64,000 nt of DNA from Paragonimus heterotremus (lineage: Eukaryota; Platyhelminthes; Trematoda; Plagiorchiida; Troglotrematidae), in contig LUCH01000160.1 in assembly GCA_013368495.1 (NCBI GenBank), positions 62,001 through 126,000 of the forward strand, given 5' to 3'. The notes beneath the pieces were generated by a model, which saw nothing but the letters and a program-made list of their open reading frames with translations, was not told where the DNA came from and ran no database searches. Positions 1 to 14,504 of this stretch are shown here, piece after piece. How positions within the stretch are numbered: position 1 is the first letter of the stretch; each line of letters starts with the position of its first letter. A program made the position numbers and the translations under genes.

Positions 1-1907
1 TCTGTGTCACATGTGTACGGATTTTGGGAGAATTAACGGCTAACGGAATCTGCATTTGTTTCAGCAAAAAATTCCAAATTCATCTGTCGTCGGAATTATC
101 TCCGTTGTGACCTCTAAAGTTACTTGGGAACCATACGACGGATTACATCATTTGGATACTTCATTCGGTGTGGTGGAACTCTAAACGACGCACCTTCACG
201 TACTACTGTGAGTCAGTTATTTTCATTTTTCGTCACTTTTTGATTTCGTACTCACTCCTAAATTGTATATAGCGTTTAGATCCACTACACTCCTTATCTA
301 AAACCAAATTCTAAATGTAGTGATAATTGGTGTAGGACGTTGTTATGGATGACGTCGCTTTTAACATGTCGTTACCGAACGGGCTGTCAGATATGTTAAC
401 CTGTATCTAAAGTGCACTCGATGGTAATTAATAAGAATGTGGCATACTGCAAAATCCTAGATCTAACTAATCACAATGCAAGGACCGTATACTGACCTAT
501 TTCAGTAAAATTATCGCAAATGTCATCTTCACTTCTACAAACGCGGTGTTCAACTGACCTCTGTTTAACAGACTTTAGAAAATTGTGACAAGGCGATGTT
601 AGTCTCCAACTTTCAAAACACTGTATTTACAGTATTATAATGGATTAAATCGGCTTTTTTGGCTTTTCATCCAAATATTCAGCATTTTCTGTTTTCCTGA
701 TTGTTACTAGCTATATGTTCATGGTTGGGCGATCGAATTTGGTGAGACAATGAGAGATGGGTGACGAGGTGTCCTGAGGTTGTTAAATTCAACATACGCA
801 GACGACCACTACAATAATCGAAGGAACGCGACATGTGTCCAACATTTTAAAAAGCAAAGTTTTTTTCCGATGGAAGATAATGTATACGGATATCTTATCT
901 GTAATTACTCTCCAAATTCACGTCAAGATTGAGACCATACATGGACGTTAATTTGCAGAATTCTTGAGCATAACCCGAAATTATAATATGAACCGTTTGT
1001 TCCACTCGGAACGCATTATTAATAAAATCAGGGAGATGCCCTTTCTATTCGTGTCTGAAGCCCTACTCCCTTTCGTATCACCGGTAATGCGTAGCGTACA
1101 TCAAATAAGACTTAGTTTGGTTCATCAACGAACTTGATCATGAATGCGTAGACTATAGGTAAAGATGAGCCCAATGTTGGCTGAGAACCACAATTTTCAA
1201 TTTATCTGAGATCGATCGGAACCTGTGGACTCTCGTACCAACAATTTATTTTGCGTGGAATGTTGGTTAAAAAAACGACGTTCTCCTTTCTTGAAGATGG
1301 AGCAAAACTTTCAAATCTTTGACTGAACAATTCGTTTCCCGGTGAGCGTGTGCCAACTTATCCTGTTCGGTTACATTGAAGCGAACAGCACGGGCGCCGG
1401 TGGCCTTGACCTGATAACACTTCTTCACTCCAGTTTGAATGATGACACAATCGATAGGCACCTGCATTAGGCCAGGTTGATTACGTTGTATTGCTTCGTT
1501 TTGGTGACTTTGATTGCGTATGCCTACCTTATCAGTGTTTCAAACTTACATGCTTAGGACAATCCACATTTATTTTGCCTGGTTGTCGTTCGGAAAGCTC
1601 CTATTCTGTTATTTTTCTAGTTGCCAATAAGCGTTCATTAATCGTTAGTTATCGTACACTGTTATTGATACTAGTACCGTAACGTCTACAGTTTGACTTA
1701 CATTTGATGTTAGATAACAGGGTGGTCTTACGCGTTGCGTTGAGGAACGTGACTCAGCATTACATGTGAAGCACGCTTTCTAAGGCAAAACACTGTGACC
1801 GAAACGACCGCATGCAGGACAGGGAGACAGCAAAACAGATAATGGCTAACTGTATTGTTCTGACAAGAGCTGTATATACCGGTATAACCACAATTCAAAT
1901 GACATAC
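1..1907 (-). other. Filamin intron (part), below exon 15
   Basis: No filamin exon found although the rest of R20 is expected next. A 66-codon minus-strand open frame at 1267-1467 does not resemble a filamin repeat. Nothing else seen. Confidence 0.6.
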
Positions 1908-2189
1908 CGGGTATTTTCAAGTTCAGCTCACACTGACTACCCACATGAGTAACATCAGCTAACTCGCGTTGCCTCGTAATACGTTCCATCATGCGCAAGG
2001 ACGGTTCGCCACCTACATGGACCACATAGGGACTTCCTTGCACCAGTTGATCCGCGTATTTCACGTTGATTATGTACGTCCCAGGTTCTGTTGGTCTGTA
2101 TGTTACCAGACAAGTTCCATCGTGGTTATCGTGACATTCGATATCTGCTTTGCTCGGGCCCTCGATAGACAGACTCAAACTACCATATC
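1908..2189 (-). CDS. FLN: Filamin exon 15: rest of R19 and start of R20
   Basis: Reads GYGSLSLSIEGPSKADIECH, DNHDGTCLVTYRPTEPGTYI, INVKYADQLVQGSPYVVHVG, GEPSLRMMERITRQRELADV and THVGSQCELNLKIP. The YG.LSLSIEGPSK...DGTC.VTY.PTEPG run is the R19 hallmark. ERITRQREL...VGS.C.L.LKIP is the characteristic basic start of R20. The acceptor follows a long pyrimidine tract ending CTTCACAG. The donor GTATGT follows ATACCCG. It is 282 nt with one base left over. Residues 1135-1228. No exon completing R20 was found in 1-1907, so the gene continues off the left edge. Confidence 0.97.
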
Positions 2190-3119
2190 CTGTGAAGTGA
2201 CAAGAAGAGAAAGTAGCATTTATCTCGGACAAGTGTTGTAAATAAATGAGACTGTAGGATGAAAAATTACAAATATTTGAACATCATAGATGCGTTTACA
2301 GTATCCTTACTTAGATCAAAGACATGAATCAAAAATTCACATGAACACCTCATGATAGACATCGATTTTTTGGGATATTTCCGAGTTATGTCACGCCACT
2401 TCTCAAAAGAATATCTTCGTATACCCCGACAGGAACCTAGCTTGAGTGTTATGACATGGAAAGAATTATAGACATAGGAGTTTACATACATGGGTTAGTT
2501 GAAGGTTCCAGTTTGTCGGCCAACCAATGAGGCAAATATCAAGTGATTTACTAGAAAGTAAATGAATCAGAATACTGAAATTTCAAACGACACAAAGCTT
2601 CCGCTTATATGTGAAGGAAAACCGACATCTCGTTTATAGATTTTCAGCGGTGTCTACAATAGCGGTAGCCGCCGGGCGGTGGCAATGTTGGATTATGATT
2701 CACTAGTCTCTAAATGTATTCCAGGACCCTGATTCAATCATTTAGGTTGTTTCCCTCAAACACATTTTCAAACAACCTGTTTTACTATGCAATGAGTAAA
2801 ATCAATATAGTATCCGACTCCTTCTAAATTGCTCACATTGACTGACCTCCTCTCAGGTTGCGCTATCTTAAAAGAGGACGTTGACTGGCTTCGCTTCCTC
2901 CAACTTTCAATTATATCACAACAGAGACTGACATCTATCGTGCGTTCTGGATTAATGAGTGAAATTCAAACACTGGCGATTTGGGGAGCAGCTTCGGTGA
3001 CTGGTTTGAGTGGACTAATACACACAGACAGAAACCTAATAGCGTTCTCCTATATTAACTTACTAGGTAATCTGAGTCATCATTCAGTTTGAAAGAGACT
3101 CAGTTGTGAGAAATGTTGA

Positions 3120-3350
3120 TCTTGACTGTATTTGAACCAGCGGCAACTACTCCAACAGCTAAGCTATAAATCTACGCTGAGAGCTGGGAAATTTCAAGTT
3201 TGGAATCTGTTACCCACCCGTTCCATTGCTTTGTATGGAATCCACTAAATGATCCAGGAGATCGACTTCCGCCGCAGGATTTCTCAATCAGTTCAAACTG
3301 GCATCCACCAGCGCCACTGTTGAGTGATGACTCCCTACAACTGGGTTCCT
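3120..3350 (-). mobile_element. tRNA-headed SINE, reverse orientation
   Basis: The reverse complement contains CAACAGTGGCGCTGGTGGAT, TTGAGAAATCCTGCGGC, CTCCTGGATCATTTAGTGGA and, at its end, a decayed tRNA head (TATAGCTTAGCTGTTGGAG, GCTGGTTCAAAT). Same unit order as at 33.1-33.5 kb, more diverged. Confidence 0.7.
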
Positions 3351-6095
3351 CCTAAATTATAAAATCTTCTGAACTACTCACTGTCAAAAAGTGCATCAAA
3401 GCAATTGCACTAGTAGGTACATACTGCATCGTAAATTATAGTCGTTTTGCACGAAGTTTTGAAGGCTGTCATCTAGTCTTGAGCTTAATTCACTTACAGC
3501 CATCTTGGTGGTACTGATTCGACGAGTATGCTTCATGAACCAATTAAAATACAGAAACCACATTAAATTAACATAAACCCCGCTACTCTTTTAACATCAG
3601 CTAGTGTGCCACGAAAAATCTACAACGTCGCTGGATATCTCGTTGATACGTGGATCACGATTAATCGCACAAACCTCACTATCTAGGTCATGCCGGATGA
3701 CAGAATTACAAGTCATCTTAGCAATAGCCGTTTGATACGTGCCTATTTTTAATGAATGAACAAAAACAGTATCAAAAACAATCAAGCAACGTCTCAAGAC
3801 CACTTCAGCAACTGGGGTATTAGAAGAAATTTGCCCAACCTGATTCTTCTGTTCCAAAGCATTTTTTCAATACGTTCCTGATAGCTGACTCAAGATGGAT
3901 TGAACTCAGATGATACTAGCTCAGTCAGGAGAATTTAATCAGTAGATAACAGCCGGCGGTAGCAGCTTCATTGCATACTCTCAATATTTTTGATCGGGTT
4001 TGCATCAGAACTATAAGTTACCTGGTCTAACATACACTGTACAAATCAGTCGTGTTTTTATGGCGTGGGACATGTGCAACCATGTAGTGTTTTGCTAGAG
4101 ACCTACGGTTATTTGCATATGTGACATGATAACCCCTATCGAATATGTTGATATAAGGAAGGATACTGTGTTCACTTTTCATGATAACTAGTCCACTCTA
4201 TTGCCATTCAAACTATGTCACGTACCATTACTGGTTGCCCGTCATTCGTCTTCTTATCAAAGTTTACACAGTCCCCTTAAATGCTGCGTCAGTACCACCC
4301 ACATTTGCGAGGGTTATCCAGAGTGAATTTCTTTACGTCTTTAGTGTTCCCGTGTGCCCACACAGTTTTTACTAACTGACGTGAGTTGCCACTTCCATTA
4401 CGTAAGACTGGATTTATTCAGGATTCATGTAGATTGGCACATTTGTCTTTGGATAGTCCATTCCGGAACGTTCTTAAAATGTCCATCATATGTTTTTGAG
4501 GAGAGTTCTAGAACAACGTTCGATTTCAACGGAAAGTAACTCCTTGCTGCAGTTCAGGTCAGTCGAAGGACTGTGAATTAGGTCGATTCGAATGTCGTCA
4601 TCCTTTGTCAATATTCACGCGGACAGCATACCCTGAATCCTGAAATTGCTTGATAATCTCGTATATGCTCCGGTGCGTTTCCGCAAAAGCGGATATGTAA
4701 CTATACAAGTCTGTTAAGTATTGCGCTTTTTGGCATCTTAACAGTAGAAATAACTTATTTTCACGGAATGACTCCACGTGATGACTTCTCATCCATCAGT
4801 CAACTGTCGATTTATCCAGGAGAACACAGGATTCAAGTGTTCACAAGCTCCACGACTGACATATACTCATGTCATGTGACGTCACTTCCGTCACGCGTTT
4901 GATTCATGTGGTTTGTGCAAATAGGTTCGAGCGATGACCACAAAGCTCTGGAACAATCCCTATTTTGTGGATTTCTTCAACTCACTGAGAATACATCACT
5001 ACTGAAGAAATTTTCTTCATCATGACGTGTAATCGGTTCAACCAGTCGTATACAAACGTGTCCGCTTCATGATTTACGATAGAAAAGGTTCGGTTGGCTT
5101 GCAGTTTCTTCGCGGAGTTCACCCGGGTTTTGCTAAACAGTGATAACGATTTATATTTTCACATTCAAACAAACACTGACCAATTCACAGGTCAGAAGAA
5201 ATGTTGCGTCAACATATTGCTTCACCTTTGCTTAACTGAAAACCGTTATGGTGAACTTGTGTTGAGAGATCTTCAGAATTAGGAAGCAACATTAGCTCAA
5301 GACAGTAATGTCTGAAATATAATCACATTGGGGAAAATCAGTCATAGAATGACAGTGTTTCTGCGAGGTATGTGATGAACCGCGTCACACAGTGTGTCTG
5401 TTTTACAAATCCACGTGAGCAACACTCACGTCGGTCTCACTTTCAATGAATAAGTACTCACGAAACAGTAAAGGCATTAGGTGTGGTTGTGCACGGCACT
5501 TTATAGGAAAATTCATCAAACCTGCAGAAGGTACTGGACAGTAAACACTGTAAATCGCAAACTGTATCAGAAATTGAATGTTAATTACGTTCGGAATGTT
5601 TCTACCTCATACAACTGACGTTAGAAAAGTGAAGTGCGTGGTTAATCGTTAATCAAACCTGTTCGGGAATTACTTTGCCTCAGCACAGTAACTGGCAAAA
5701 AGACGATTTTTTAGCGCGAATCATGAAATTTTCAAGAGCGGCAGTCGCAAGTGTTTATCACATTGGCATATGGCTAATCTTGAACACAGAATTTTAGGTT
5801 CCCTGAATGTTTACCCATCATTGCTAGTGTTGTGACCGCAAAAGACGCTTGGCCAGAGAATTCGTTTATTGAGCAAACTCCTGCATAGTTCATGTCAAAA
5901 AGCAAACCACAAACACGTACACTCATCTGCACGTCAGACGTGCAATCACATACATTGGGTGGTAGGGCGTTGTCATTCCCTTTGGTGACACCTCTGCCAT
6001 AGTGCGTATACACTATTCCAATAGTCTATTCTTGTCCATCCTCTTCCAGGCGTTCGGAGCTTGCTCTTTTGTTCCTGAATGCTGCCTGTGGATAA

Positions 6096-6117
6096 TATAC
6101 TACTCGTGAGTAGTATA
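6096..6117. repeat. Perfect 10-bp hairpin
   Basis: TATACTACTC and its exact reverse complement GAGTAGTATA around a GT loop; ATACTACTCAC follows directly as a partial third copy. Confidence 0.85.
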
Positions 6118-7143
6118 CTACTCACAACGAAACTGCCTGTCGTACAACACTAGTACACTGGCTACCAGACATCATCAGGCGCTTCATGTGTTCAAAAGCG
6201 GTCTGTCTTCACGCTGAAACCACCAGATCTTGTTATTTTCGACTGCCTGCCCAACCAAATTTTCAGCCGAAAAGATCCACCTAATCCCTTAGGCGATAAC
6301 TTCTGTCTAATGGATTTAAGTTTCAACGTTTACTCTCATTTTCACGGCCAACTATAGATCGTGATGTTCGGACCGCCATTTCAAGGAAAAACGCGAATTA
6401 TACCACAACATTTGTTAACCGAAAATAATGAGTTGCCGACCCTGTTGAAAAATCAATTTTTACTACTTATATGCCGACCTTCTCAAGACTGAGGTCAAGT
6501 CAAATTTGTTTTGGCTATGTGACGAAGTTTCGTTAACTATTACATGAGTACCCGGGAATTTTCCTTCCAGGTTATTTTAACTTGACTTGGAAGCGGTTTG
6601 CTGATAAATGCCATTCGAAGCACCTTAGATACGCACAGATTTGTGTCGCAACTCGAGCACGATAGTGATCAGTTAAAAGTAGTTGAGAGATGGTCTGTCT
6701 GGAAAACTGAATTACAACTGATGCAAGTGTGTAAAGTTTTATCACTTATTCAGTTTCTTACATCGTAATGGGGATGGCAGGACACACAAAGTTATATTAT
6801 GCTTTGTTAGCCTGTTTTTACTAGGGTGTTTGTTATCTAACTGTTTTTTCAGCCACTAACACCCGCGTTTTACGACATCACCACTGAGCAATTACACATC
6901 CATTCGATCTGAATAAAACACTACGAAAGTAGCCGTCTGACACTAAGTTTGTTGATAACACCCTATTCATCATCACGTTACGTTGGTAGAAAATCTATAA
7001 CTATCACTTGCTACCATACAATAGAGAATGTTCTTCGAACAATGTAGTTCTTTGGGTGTTTCTGTGCGAGCTTGCCATCCAGTTTGATGTAAGGCAAATG
7101 GTGTAAGGTGTACAACTAACGATTAAGAGTTTAGAAAGTAGAA

Positions 7144-7165
7144 GATATATATATATATGTATATA
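7144..7165. repeat. (AT)n microsatellite
   Basis: About eleven AT units with one G interruption, 80 bp from filamin exon 14. Confidence 0.9.
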
Positions 7166-7245
7166 GTATCTATAAACTTTATTTGAATAGAAAATCGACG
7201 TTGCGTGATTAGGAGGAAGCCGCTTGGAACAGTACACCTACTTAC

Positions 7246-7449
7246 CCGCATTGCGTGTATCCACTGTGAATTGACAATTCTGATTGGCAGTTCCTTCGCG
7301 AAGGCCATTCCCATAGACTCGAACTTTCGAGGCGTTACCGATCTCGCCTTCGCCCACATAAATTTTGAACGGACTGTTCGCAATATGCCGTCCATTTCGA
7401 AATACGTTTACGTAGTGATCACCGATTTCACGCGGTGTGAAAGAAATAC
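7246..7449 (-). CDS. FLN: Filamin exon 14: rest of R18 and first half of R19
   Basis: Reads GISFTPREIGDHYVNVFRNG and RHIANSPFKIYVGEGEIGNA (end of R18), then SKVRVYGNGLREGTANQNCQ and FTVDTRNAG (start of R19). ISF.P.E.G.H.V.V..NG..I..SP and GEIG.AS.VRV.G.GL.EG are the matching vertebrate signatures. The acceptor CTGTCCTCAG precedes GTATTTC and the donor GTAAGT follows TGCGG. It is 204 nt with one base left over. Residues 1067-1134. Confidence 0.96.
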
Positions 7450-10400
7450 CTGAGGACAGAACAGTGTGAGAACTTGAGTATTTATCACTACCAACGGTTG
7501 GACTGATGGTGTAATCTGATTCACGTACTTGATCGTCAGTCTGTATGTAATCGATTGGGGGGGGTGTCAGATTATGGCTTTGTTGCTTACACTGGTTTTT
7601 CAATTATTTAACATTGATGTCTGTCCGTGTCAATATTTGCTACTTCCTGCTGTCACTTGGCGCTCGTGATGCACTTCTCTTGTCACCGTCACAAGGTCTG
7701 ATAATCTGCACGGTTCTGAGTGATGCTGGTTGAACAGTGAGCACGCCTTGTACAGAACTCCCGAACAAGCTATCAGCCTTAATAACAGCATACCTATCAC
7801 GATTATGAAAATGAAACCATGCTTAGCTTCTTCTTGTAGGTCCCTCCCACGCCGCAGCGTCGATACAAATTTGTTATTTGGCTTGTTAACACACGATAAA
7901 CTGAGTTTCCACCGACTACTAATCGGCTGCACTATTATACAGTAACAGTTATTTCTTATGGAATTCCGATACGACCCACTAGTGTTCAAAAAGAAAATCA
8001 CAAAACACAACATATCTTCGTAAACTAATCAGTTCCCCTATTTTGTTTTGATACTTTGAATGTGCCCAGTTTAGTCATGAGAAGAAACGCGGAGCAAGCA
8101 AGCTCGTTTTCGGTGTTTAATCATCACGCTACATAAATCGATCATTTGTTTGAGTTAAACCAGCTGGTCAATCAAACCGGTTCGTTCAAGCCAATCTACC
8201 GAATATGTGGGATACAATCGAAACGGGTCAAGGATCGTATATTGTCAATGGCAGAGTCCGTTTCAAATCGCCTATACTCACCACCACCGTGCGCTCAAAA
8301 CGGCTAGTCAAAACGTTGAGCTTTCCATGGCCGTGAACGGAAACCCAGTATAGAATGATTGCATGGATAGGACGCATCTCCCGCAGATTTTGTATAACTC
8401 ACGTGATCAATGTTATGTTACTAAGTCTCATGACTTAAACCAGAGAGAAACCTTTTTGATTTATTTTGTCCCCAAAGTAAAGATCATCCGTTGATTCCAT
8501 TAAAACGATTTCAACATTATATCATGAAAAAATCTGAGTTTCAAATATCTATCTGAACGATGGCTCACAGAATGACTCATTCCATTAAACTCATGGACAT
8601 ACTACAAGTTTGTCGGAACTGCAAAAATGTCAGGAATCTTAAGTGTTCCACACTATATGTGATGATTTACGCTCGCGGATATCATGTACACAACGGGTTT
8701 GCTGAGCTGATCTTTAGAACTAGGGTGACTGTGAAATCGTTCAAGGGGGCAAGTAATTCAGAGCATAAATGTGACTCTTCTATTTACATTCCTGTCCAGC
8801 GGTTGACTGGGCTGTTGGGGTGAAGGTACCAGCAGGGAATAATCGATACTCAGGCATACTGTTGGTCCTAGCAACTGCCAATGGAGTGGTGAACAACTGT
8901 TACAAACCTGTCTGAGTTTCATCAACACCATATGTGCGGGGAGTCCGATCTATGATTCGGTTACTGGAGTTCAGTCTATGAGAAAGTGACGTGCATCAAC
9001 AAAGAAAAGTGGTTTTGTATTGTACAGTCTGGTGACTACAAACATTTTACTCGAAAGTTCATTTCCTGTAGGCCTTGGCGATAGGCTCATTTTGGTACAT
9101 AAACTAGGTAGCCATGTTGTGCAGAATGCAGGCATCGAGTGTCACGTTGAACGCTGTGCCCAGTTAGGCAGTCACGTGTCTCAGGCATGGATACATGCTG
9201 GTCGAAAGTTACACCGCTGCATGCGCATGCCGAGCGGTGGCGCTTAAGCTAAGGTGAGTTATGTCACTCTCTCTCGCCCACGCATTGCTCCGCTCAGTTG
9301 TCTATGCTGGGACAGGGCAACACGGGCTAGACACGTAGATTTATAAATGAGGGCAGACGAAATGACTACTTGGTCCTTCTAGGTGCTCCAGGCACTACAA
9401 CTCACCAATATCATGTTAGTAGGCAGCCACAGATGTCTGTGATCGCAAAATAACAGTAGCCAGAATGGTCACATGATCCTTCTTGTGTTGCTTGTGTGAA
9501 AGTCTACACCCTCAAAGTCAAGACTGGTCGTTCAGGCTTTTACACCTTCCGCGAATAAAATGGGGTGACAACCAGCAAAACACGCCCCCTGAAAGCTATT
9601 CTCGAAAGAATAAACGTTCACTTTTTCACCAAACCACCTTTCACATATTTAAGAACATCTTTGTGGTACATACTGCTAATTTCAAGTCTAGTTGGGTTCG
9701 AAGGCTGCGATCAAGTGTGAGTGCTGTTCAACTTGAAATTGACCAAAGCTCAAACAACACCGCTACTTCACTACCGGCTCATCGTTAAACGCAGAAATTT
9801 CACTGACTCTTCGCGAGTACAGTAGATAATGTTACAAAACGTTACGTAACACAAGGAAATAATGTAAAGTAGACGAAAATTGAGTCGACAGACCGCTTGG
9901 CCCCAACTGTTTACAAAATGTAAATCATAATCCCGCTCGGCTGACAAACGTCGGGCCCCGCGAGCTGTTAATCTGCATGCGAACAGGTGTACTGTCGCAG
10001 TGCCTCCAGCCGAGGTCCACCAGTCACCTGCCATGTAAAACCACAATCAGCTCTGGCCCTTGTCAAAAGTGCCTACCCCACACCAGAGTCGTTCGACCAG
10101 AGCCAATATCACACTCACCCACGCAAACGTTGTTATTCTCAGGCAAGCCAACCATAGTCACGTGACCACACCTCCACAATCTCCAAACCCGACCTGCTCA
10201 CACGTGTGTCAGCGCGACGTGGCCAGCCGAGCGGCAGCGGTAACGCGAACCAGAGAAACGTCCGCCTTCCGCGCAGGATCCTGTCATGAAGTGAGCTACA
10301 TGCCCTCATTCTCCTGGGTCTACCATGCCCCCTTGGTATCAGCCTAGCGTTGAGCACAACTGACATAACTTCCTGTTGTTAATGCGTCCAACAACTTACT

Positions 10401-11197
10401 ATCAGACCATGGCATACCGCATCTTATTACATGCACATAATGAGCATTGCTTTTTCTGATATTACAGAACAAATTTGCTGTTGTTCCAAATCACGTCACT
10501 AAATCGGCGATATTGATCATATTCCGAAGATACTTTCGTTGGCTCTTCTGTCACCCACACGAATCTCACGTTTGATATGTTTCTTTTGGCTGAACAGGAA
10601 CTGCTGTTGAATGAATGGCTCTTCATAACACCGATGTACCAAAAAATCTCCAAATCTTTTTGATTACACTCTCAATGGCTGTCATAAATTACAGGCGGCT
10701 ATCAGGGCACAGAGTTTCAGAAATGTATCGACTGATATTCGGTGGGTAAGCGAACGCTGGTGATAAACGGATGAATACAGATGAAGTAGTTCATCATATT
10801 GCATCGGTTAATAACTTCATTCGTTCGCTGTTATTTAAGTTACAGTTCATTAGGTCAGTATACTCTTCTCTGTGGTTCTAACTAACCCAAACAGTTAGAA
10901 ATATAGGACATACCAATTTTACTCAAAAAGTGAATCCACATTTGCATCGCATCAACACGATCAATGGGAGTATGATAAAATGAACAGTTATAAGTCTTCT
11001 GTCTGACGAGATCTAACAGTAAGCCCTCTTTGAAAAAAACTTCCGAAGCTCCTTAACTGAGGAAAAAACATCAAACAATACAAGCACCAGTTAATCACAG
11101 TTCGTTTACGCGTGTTTGTTGGAATGGAATAACCACTAAATGAGTGTCAAACTTAAAATACATCAAAATGTATGGAACTAATTGGGACACAACTCAC
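7450..11197 (-). other. Filamin intron 13-14
   Basis: 3.7 kb. Contains GC-richer stretches (about 9080-9300 and 9960-10350) unlike the AT-rich surroundings, probably an old unrecognised element. No gene seen. Confidence 0.75.
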
Positions 11198-11356
11198 CTA
11201 AGTGACCATTAGGTAAACGTTTAAGCGTAGATGGTTGTTCCTGTCCTGATGGACTACGGACGGTAGCGACCAAATTGAAAATGTCAGTTTCTGTGATGCG
11301 CAAAGGCATCTCACTAGTCGTGCCAACACATACTTGGTTGAGCCTCCTGGTTTCGC
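11198..11356 (-). CDS. FLN: Filamin exon 13: first half of R18
   Basis: Reads GETRRLNQVCVGTTSEMPLR, ITETDIFNLVATVRSPSGQ and EQPSTLKRLPNGHLG. It parallels vertebrate R18, which starts with a variable stretch in place of a GPGL turn, then I.ETDL..L.A.V.PPSG and LKRL.NGHVG. The acceptor TTCTATCCAG precedes GCGAAAC and the donor GTGAGT follows CTTAG. It is 159 nt with one base left over. Residues 1014-1066. Confidence 0.96.
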   Translation of the reverse strand, partial: AKPGGSTKYVLARLVRCLCASQKLTFSIWSLPSVVHQDRNNHLRLNVYLMVT

Positions 11357-14300
11357 CTGGATAGAATGTGGCCAAAAAAGAGCAACTTGGGGGTTAGTGT
11401 ATAGTAATGAATAAAGTTACTGCTCATATCCCTGACAAGTTGTTCAAGATGTACATTACCACAAGTATAGTGTCACTTTTAGTTTGGTATATATTTTCGG
11501 AAGGCTCAGTGAGAAAGAGCACAAAATTTCGTCCTTTTAAAACAAAAAAGCCAATTAATTTAGCTTGTTTGAAAAGCTCAGCCGAAATAATGTCACCTGT
11601 AGCCCACTGATCACTCTGAGCGTCATTGTGACCCCATGATACAGATGGCATTATTCGATTCGTTTAGTTTAGGTCAACTCTCGGTCCTAGCATGAACTTA
11701 AATTATCGGAGACTTCTGACCGCGGAAATAAATTACTCCTTGAAGGAAACTAGTCAGTAAGCGAAATGAAGTGAGAAGACTGCAACAAAATGTGCAAGGT
11801 TTAACACTTGACTAAGTACCAGTGCCAAGCTGCTATTACCACTAATGTTTTTCTTACCGTTTATCGCGACAGTAGACTAAGCTATGAGTAGTTGCTACAG
11901 ACACCGTACACCTGTAACTTAATTGATACGAAACAATCTTTCATCGTGTACTATCCCGGTCTATACATGCGAAGCACAAGACAATATAGGTACTTTTAAT
12001 TACCAGTGGTAAACAGACAGTCGCGTGTCAAGCATGTTCTGTTTAAACAAGTTGTTTGCGCTACAAGGTAGTGCAGCAGAATCGTGGATATGAACCAACA
12101 CATTAAGTCTGGTAACTCTTGAAATGATGTGAATACATTTCGATGTGGACCGTTTTAGTCTTTCATTAAGCTCCTCAGACAGACAGACGATCTGATCGAC
12201 TTTTTCATTGGACATTTTTGTGTCACGAGGCAATGCTTGTATTGAAAATCACCTAAGATGAGGTGATAATGAAAACGGATATTGTGTTTGTCAGCGATGA
12301 AACCTGTCATGGTATGTGTCACATTGAAGGTGAGTGCCCTATCTGATTGATATCATGTTTTGTGTTTAACCTGTTTAGAAATCGGTGTAGAGGTTGACAC
12401 AATGGATATGGGAGCTGAATTAATAGAAATGTCCACTAGACTGCCAACCTAACAAGAAGTTAGAATCATGTCTAGGTAACTGTTAAATTCAACATTAGAC
12501 GGCGGCATTCAGAACATTCTACTACTTTCGGTAGTTAGCCCTACGCAGTTGAACCGTGATCATTACGAAGAAAAGCTGCATTATGTATAAAAAAACATCA
12601 CATCATCGTACTGAAAAATTCCGCAGCCTAGTGGAAGAACTTTTGAAGTAACCAGAAAAGTAAGGTTCGCACCTGCATGAACTCTGTGGCTATTTGGAGT
12701 GGTAGACGATTAGTGACCACTTGGTTTGGTATTTCAGAGGTGTTGTCAGAAATAATCGTCGACTAATTTAACAGCCGCTTTTCATTTAGAAGTTACAGTA
12801 ACATACGGCGAGAGAGTTACCATAGTAGAGACAGAAGAGTCACATAACATTCACATAGCTACTTGACATCAAGAATTTTCTACTTTGATCAGGACAGAAA
12901 ATAAACACAATTTTTGCTCAGTTACCATCAGTTCAGCACAAGTGCATTGGAAATTAAAGGTGGCCTGATATGCCTGACTGACTACAGTCAAAATTGCAAC
13001 AATCACTCAGTCCTATGAACATTGAATAAGTTCCTGGACACTGAAGGAGTTGTGGATGTATGTGAAGTATGTGGACCACTTCAGGTAAGGAAGATTTAAG
13101 GACTACATAAACAATATACTGAATTGCATAATCTGATACAGGTTGTATTGGTCTTTACCAAAATCCAGCACTCGTTAGACTTTGACCAACCGACTGGCAT
13201 TTTGTCGACTAGCCAAAATACAATATGTATACTTACTGATGACAGTCCACGATGAGATGACTTTACTGCACTATAGTGACTGACTGTGGCTTCGAATGAT
13301 TCACTTCGATCTCGCTAGACAGACGTCTAGTTGTTCGACCACTATTTTGCTGTACAACGATAGCAACGTGATAAATTACAGCGACATTAATTGATCACAG
13401 ACGGGTCTAACATTGAACAGGCTTCCCAGTGAATCTGTAGTCAATGCTTTATTGACGTGTATGAACTCCGGTAAGAGGGACAGGTTTATTTTCCAAACTA
13501 CGAATGACGTGCTCACCATAACATTGTCCAAGTTAAGATATCTCCATATCACTTTCGCCCGTTTCGATGCCAATCTAAGGTGTTCCCACGGGGGCTCTGT
13601 CTTTATTCTACGACGAATGGGGTGACATCATTAATGCGCACATAGCTAAGTTGATAGACACGGAGAGTGGTTGATTCTGACGAACTGAGAACGCAGATCC
13701 GCCATGATGTAGAGATTAAACAAACCTGCCAGACCTGCACCCACTTGCCAGGCTAACAGGGGGCAAGCCAATGCATGCACTGAGAGTTGGACGCGTGGGT
13801 GTGTTCGTACGGAGTTGAACACACACGGGGAGCACGTTTGGTAAACCGGTCGTCTGTCTACGGGCACAGGAACGATCCACTCATTGTCAAAGGTCAAGCT
13901 ACCGGATAAGCCGGCAAGCCCTGTCTCGGGTACCGGAGCGATAGGCCTCCTAATAATAATCTGACGGCTGAGGTGACAGGTGAAGGTACAGCTGAAAACA
14001 CCTATGGTAATTGGTTGATCGCGGTCTCCAAGCCAAGCACAGGTGTCTGGAATGGTGGCAAGTCAGTGAAAGTCAAGTCGTGGTTTCACGTGAGGTGGGC
14101 GTGATTCAGACGAGACAAACCGCTTCATGCGAGTGGCATATGGATCTGCTGTCCAATACACCATCAGAACAGTACGGGAGAAGGCAGATTAAGCGCAGTC
14201 AGCCGCAACCCAGCGCTACGGCTGATCGAGAGGAAAGTGAACACTGAGCGTAGCTGACTGAATATGGCAAGGTGTTAGTCGGTAACTTATAGAGAACCAG

Positions 14301-14504
14301 CCAACCAATTCACACCAGAAACCCACTCTTATATGCACACCATCTGCTTCGTTTCGTCAAGATTTTCTGAGATGTATCTGCTGAGGAAGTGAACTAACCA
14401 CCAGAGTCGAATTAGTTTCAAATTCTTCAGAGTTATTTCGAAACTGAACAACACCCGCGTTCGAACGTAGCCTTTGCATTCGGATAAACCTATCGGCTAG
14501 CCCA

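Larger units (their letters stand above)
2190..7245 (-). other. Filamin intron 14-15
   Basis: 5.1 kb. Holds a reverse SINE (3120-3350), the small hairpin at 6096 and an AT repeat. No gene seen. Confidence 0.8.

Noticed and set aside
1267..1467. Minus-strand 66-codon frame as the exon completing filamin R20
   Set aside because: It has no filamin-repeat signature, and R20 strands (VTSPSG, YKG..VPGSPF types) are absent.
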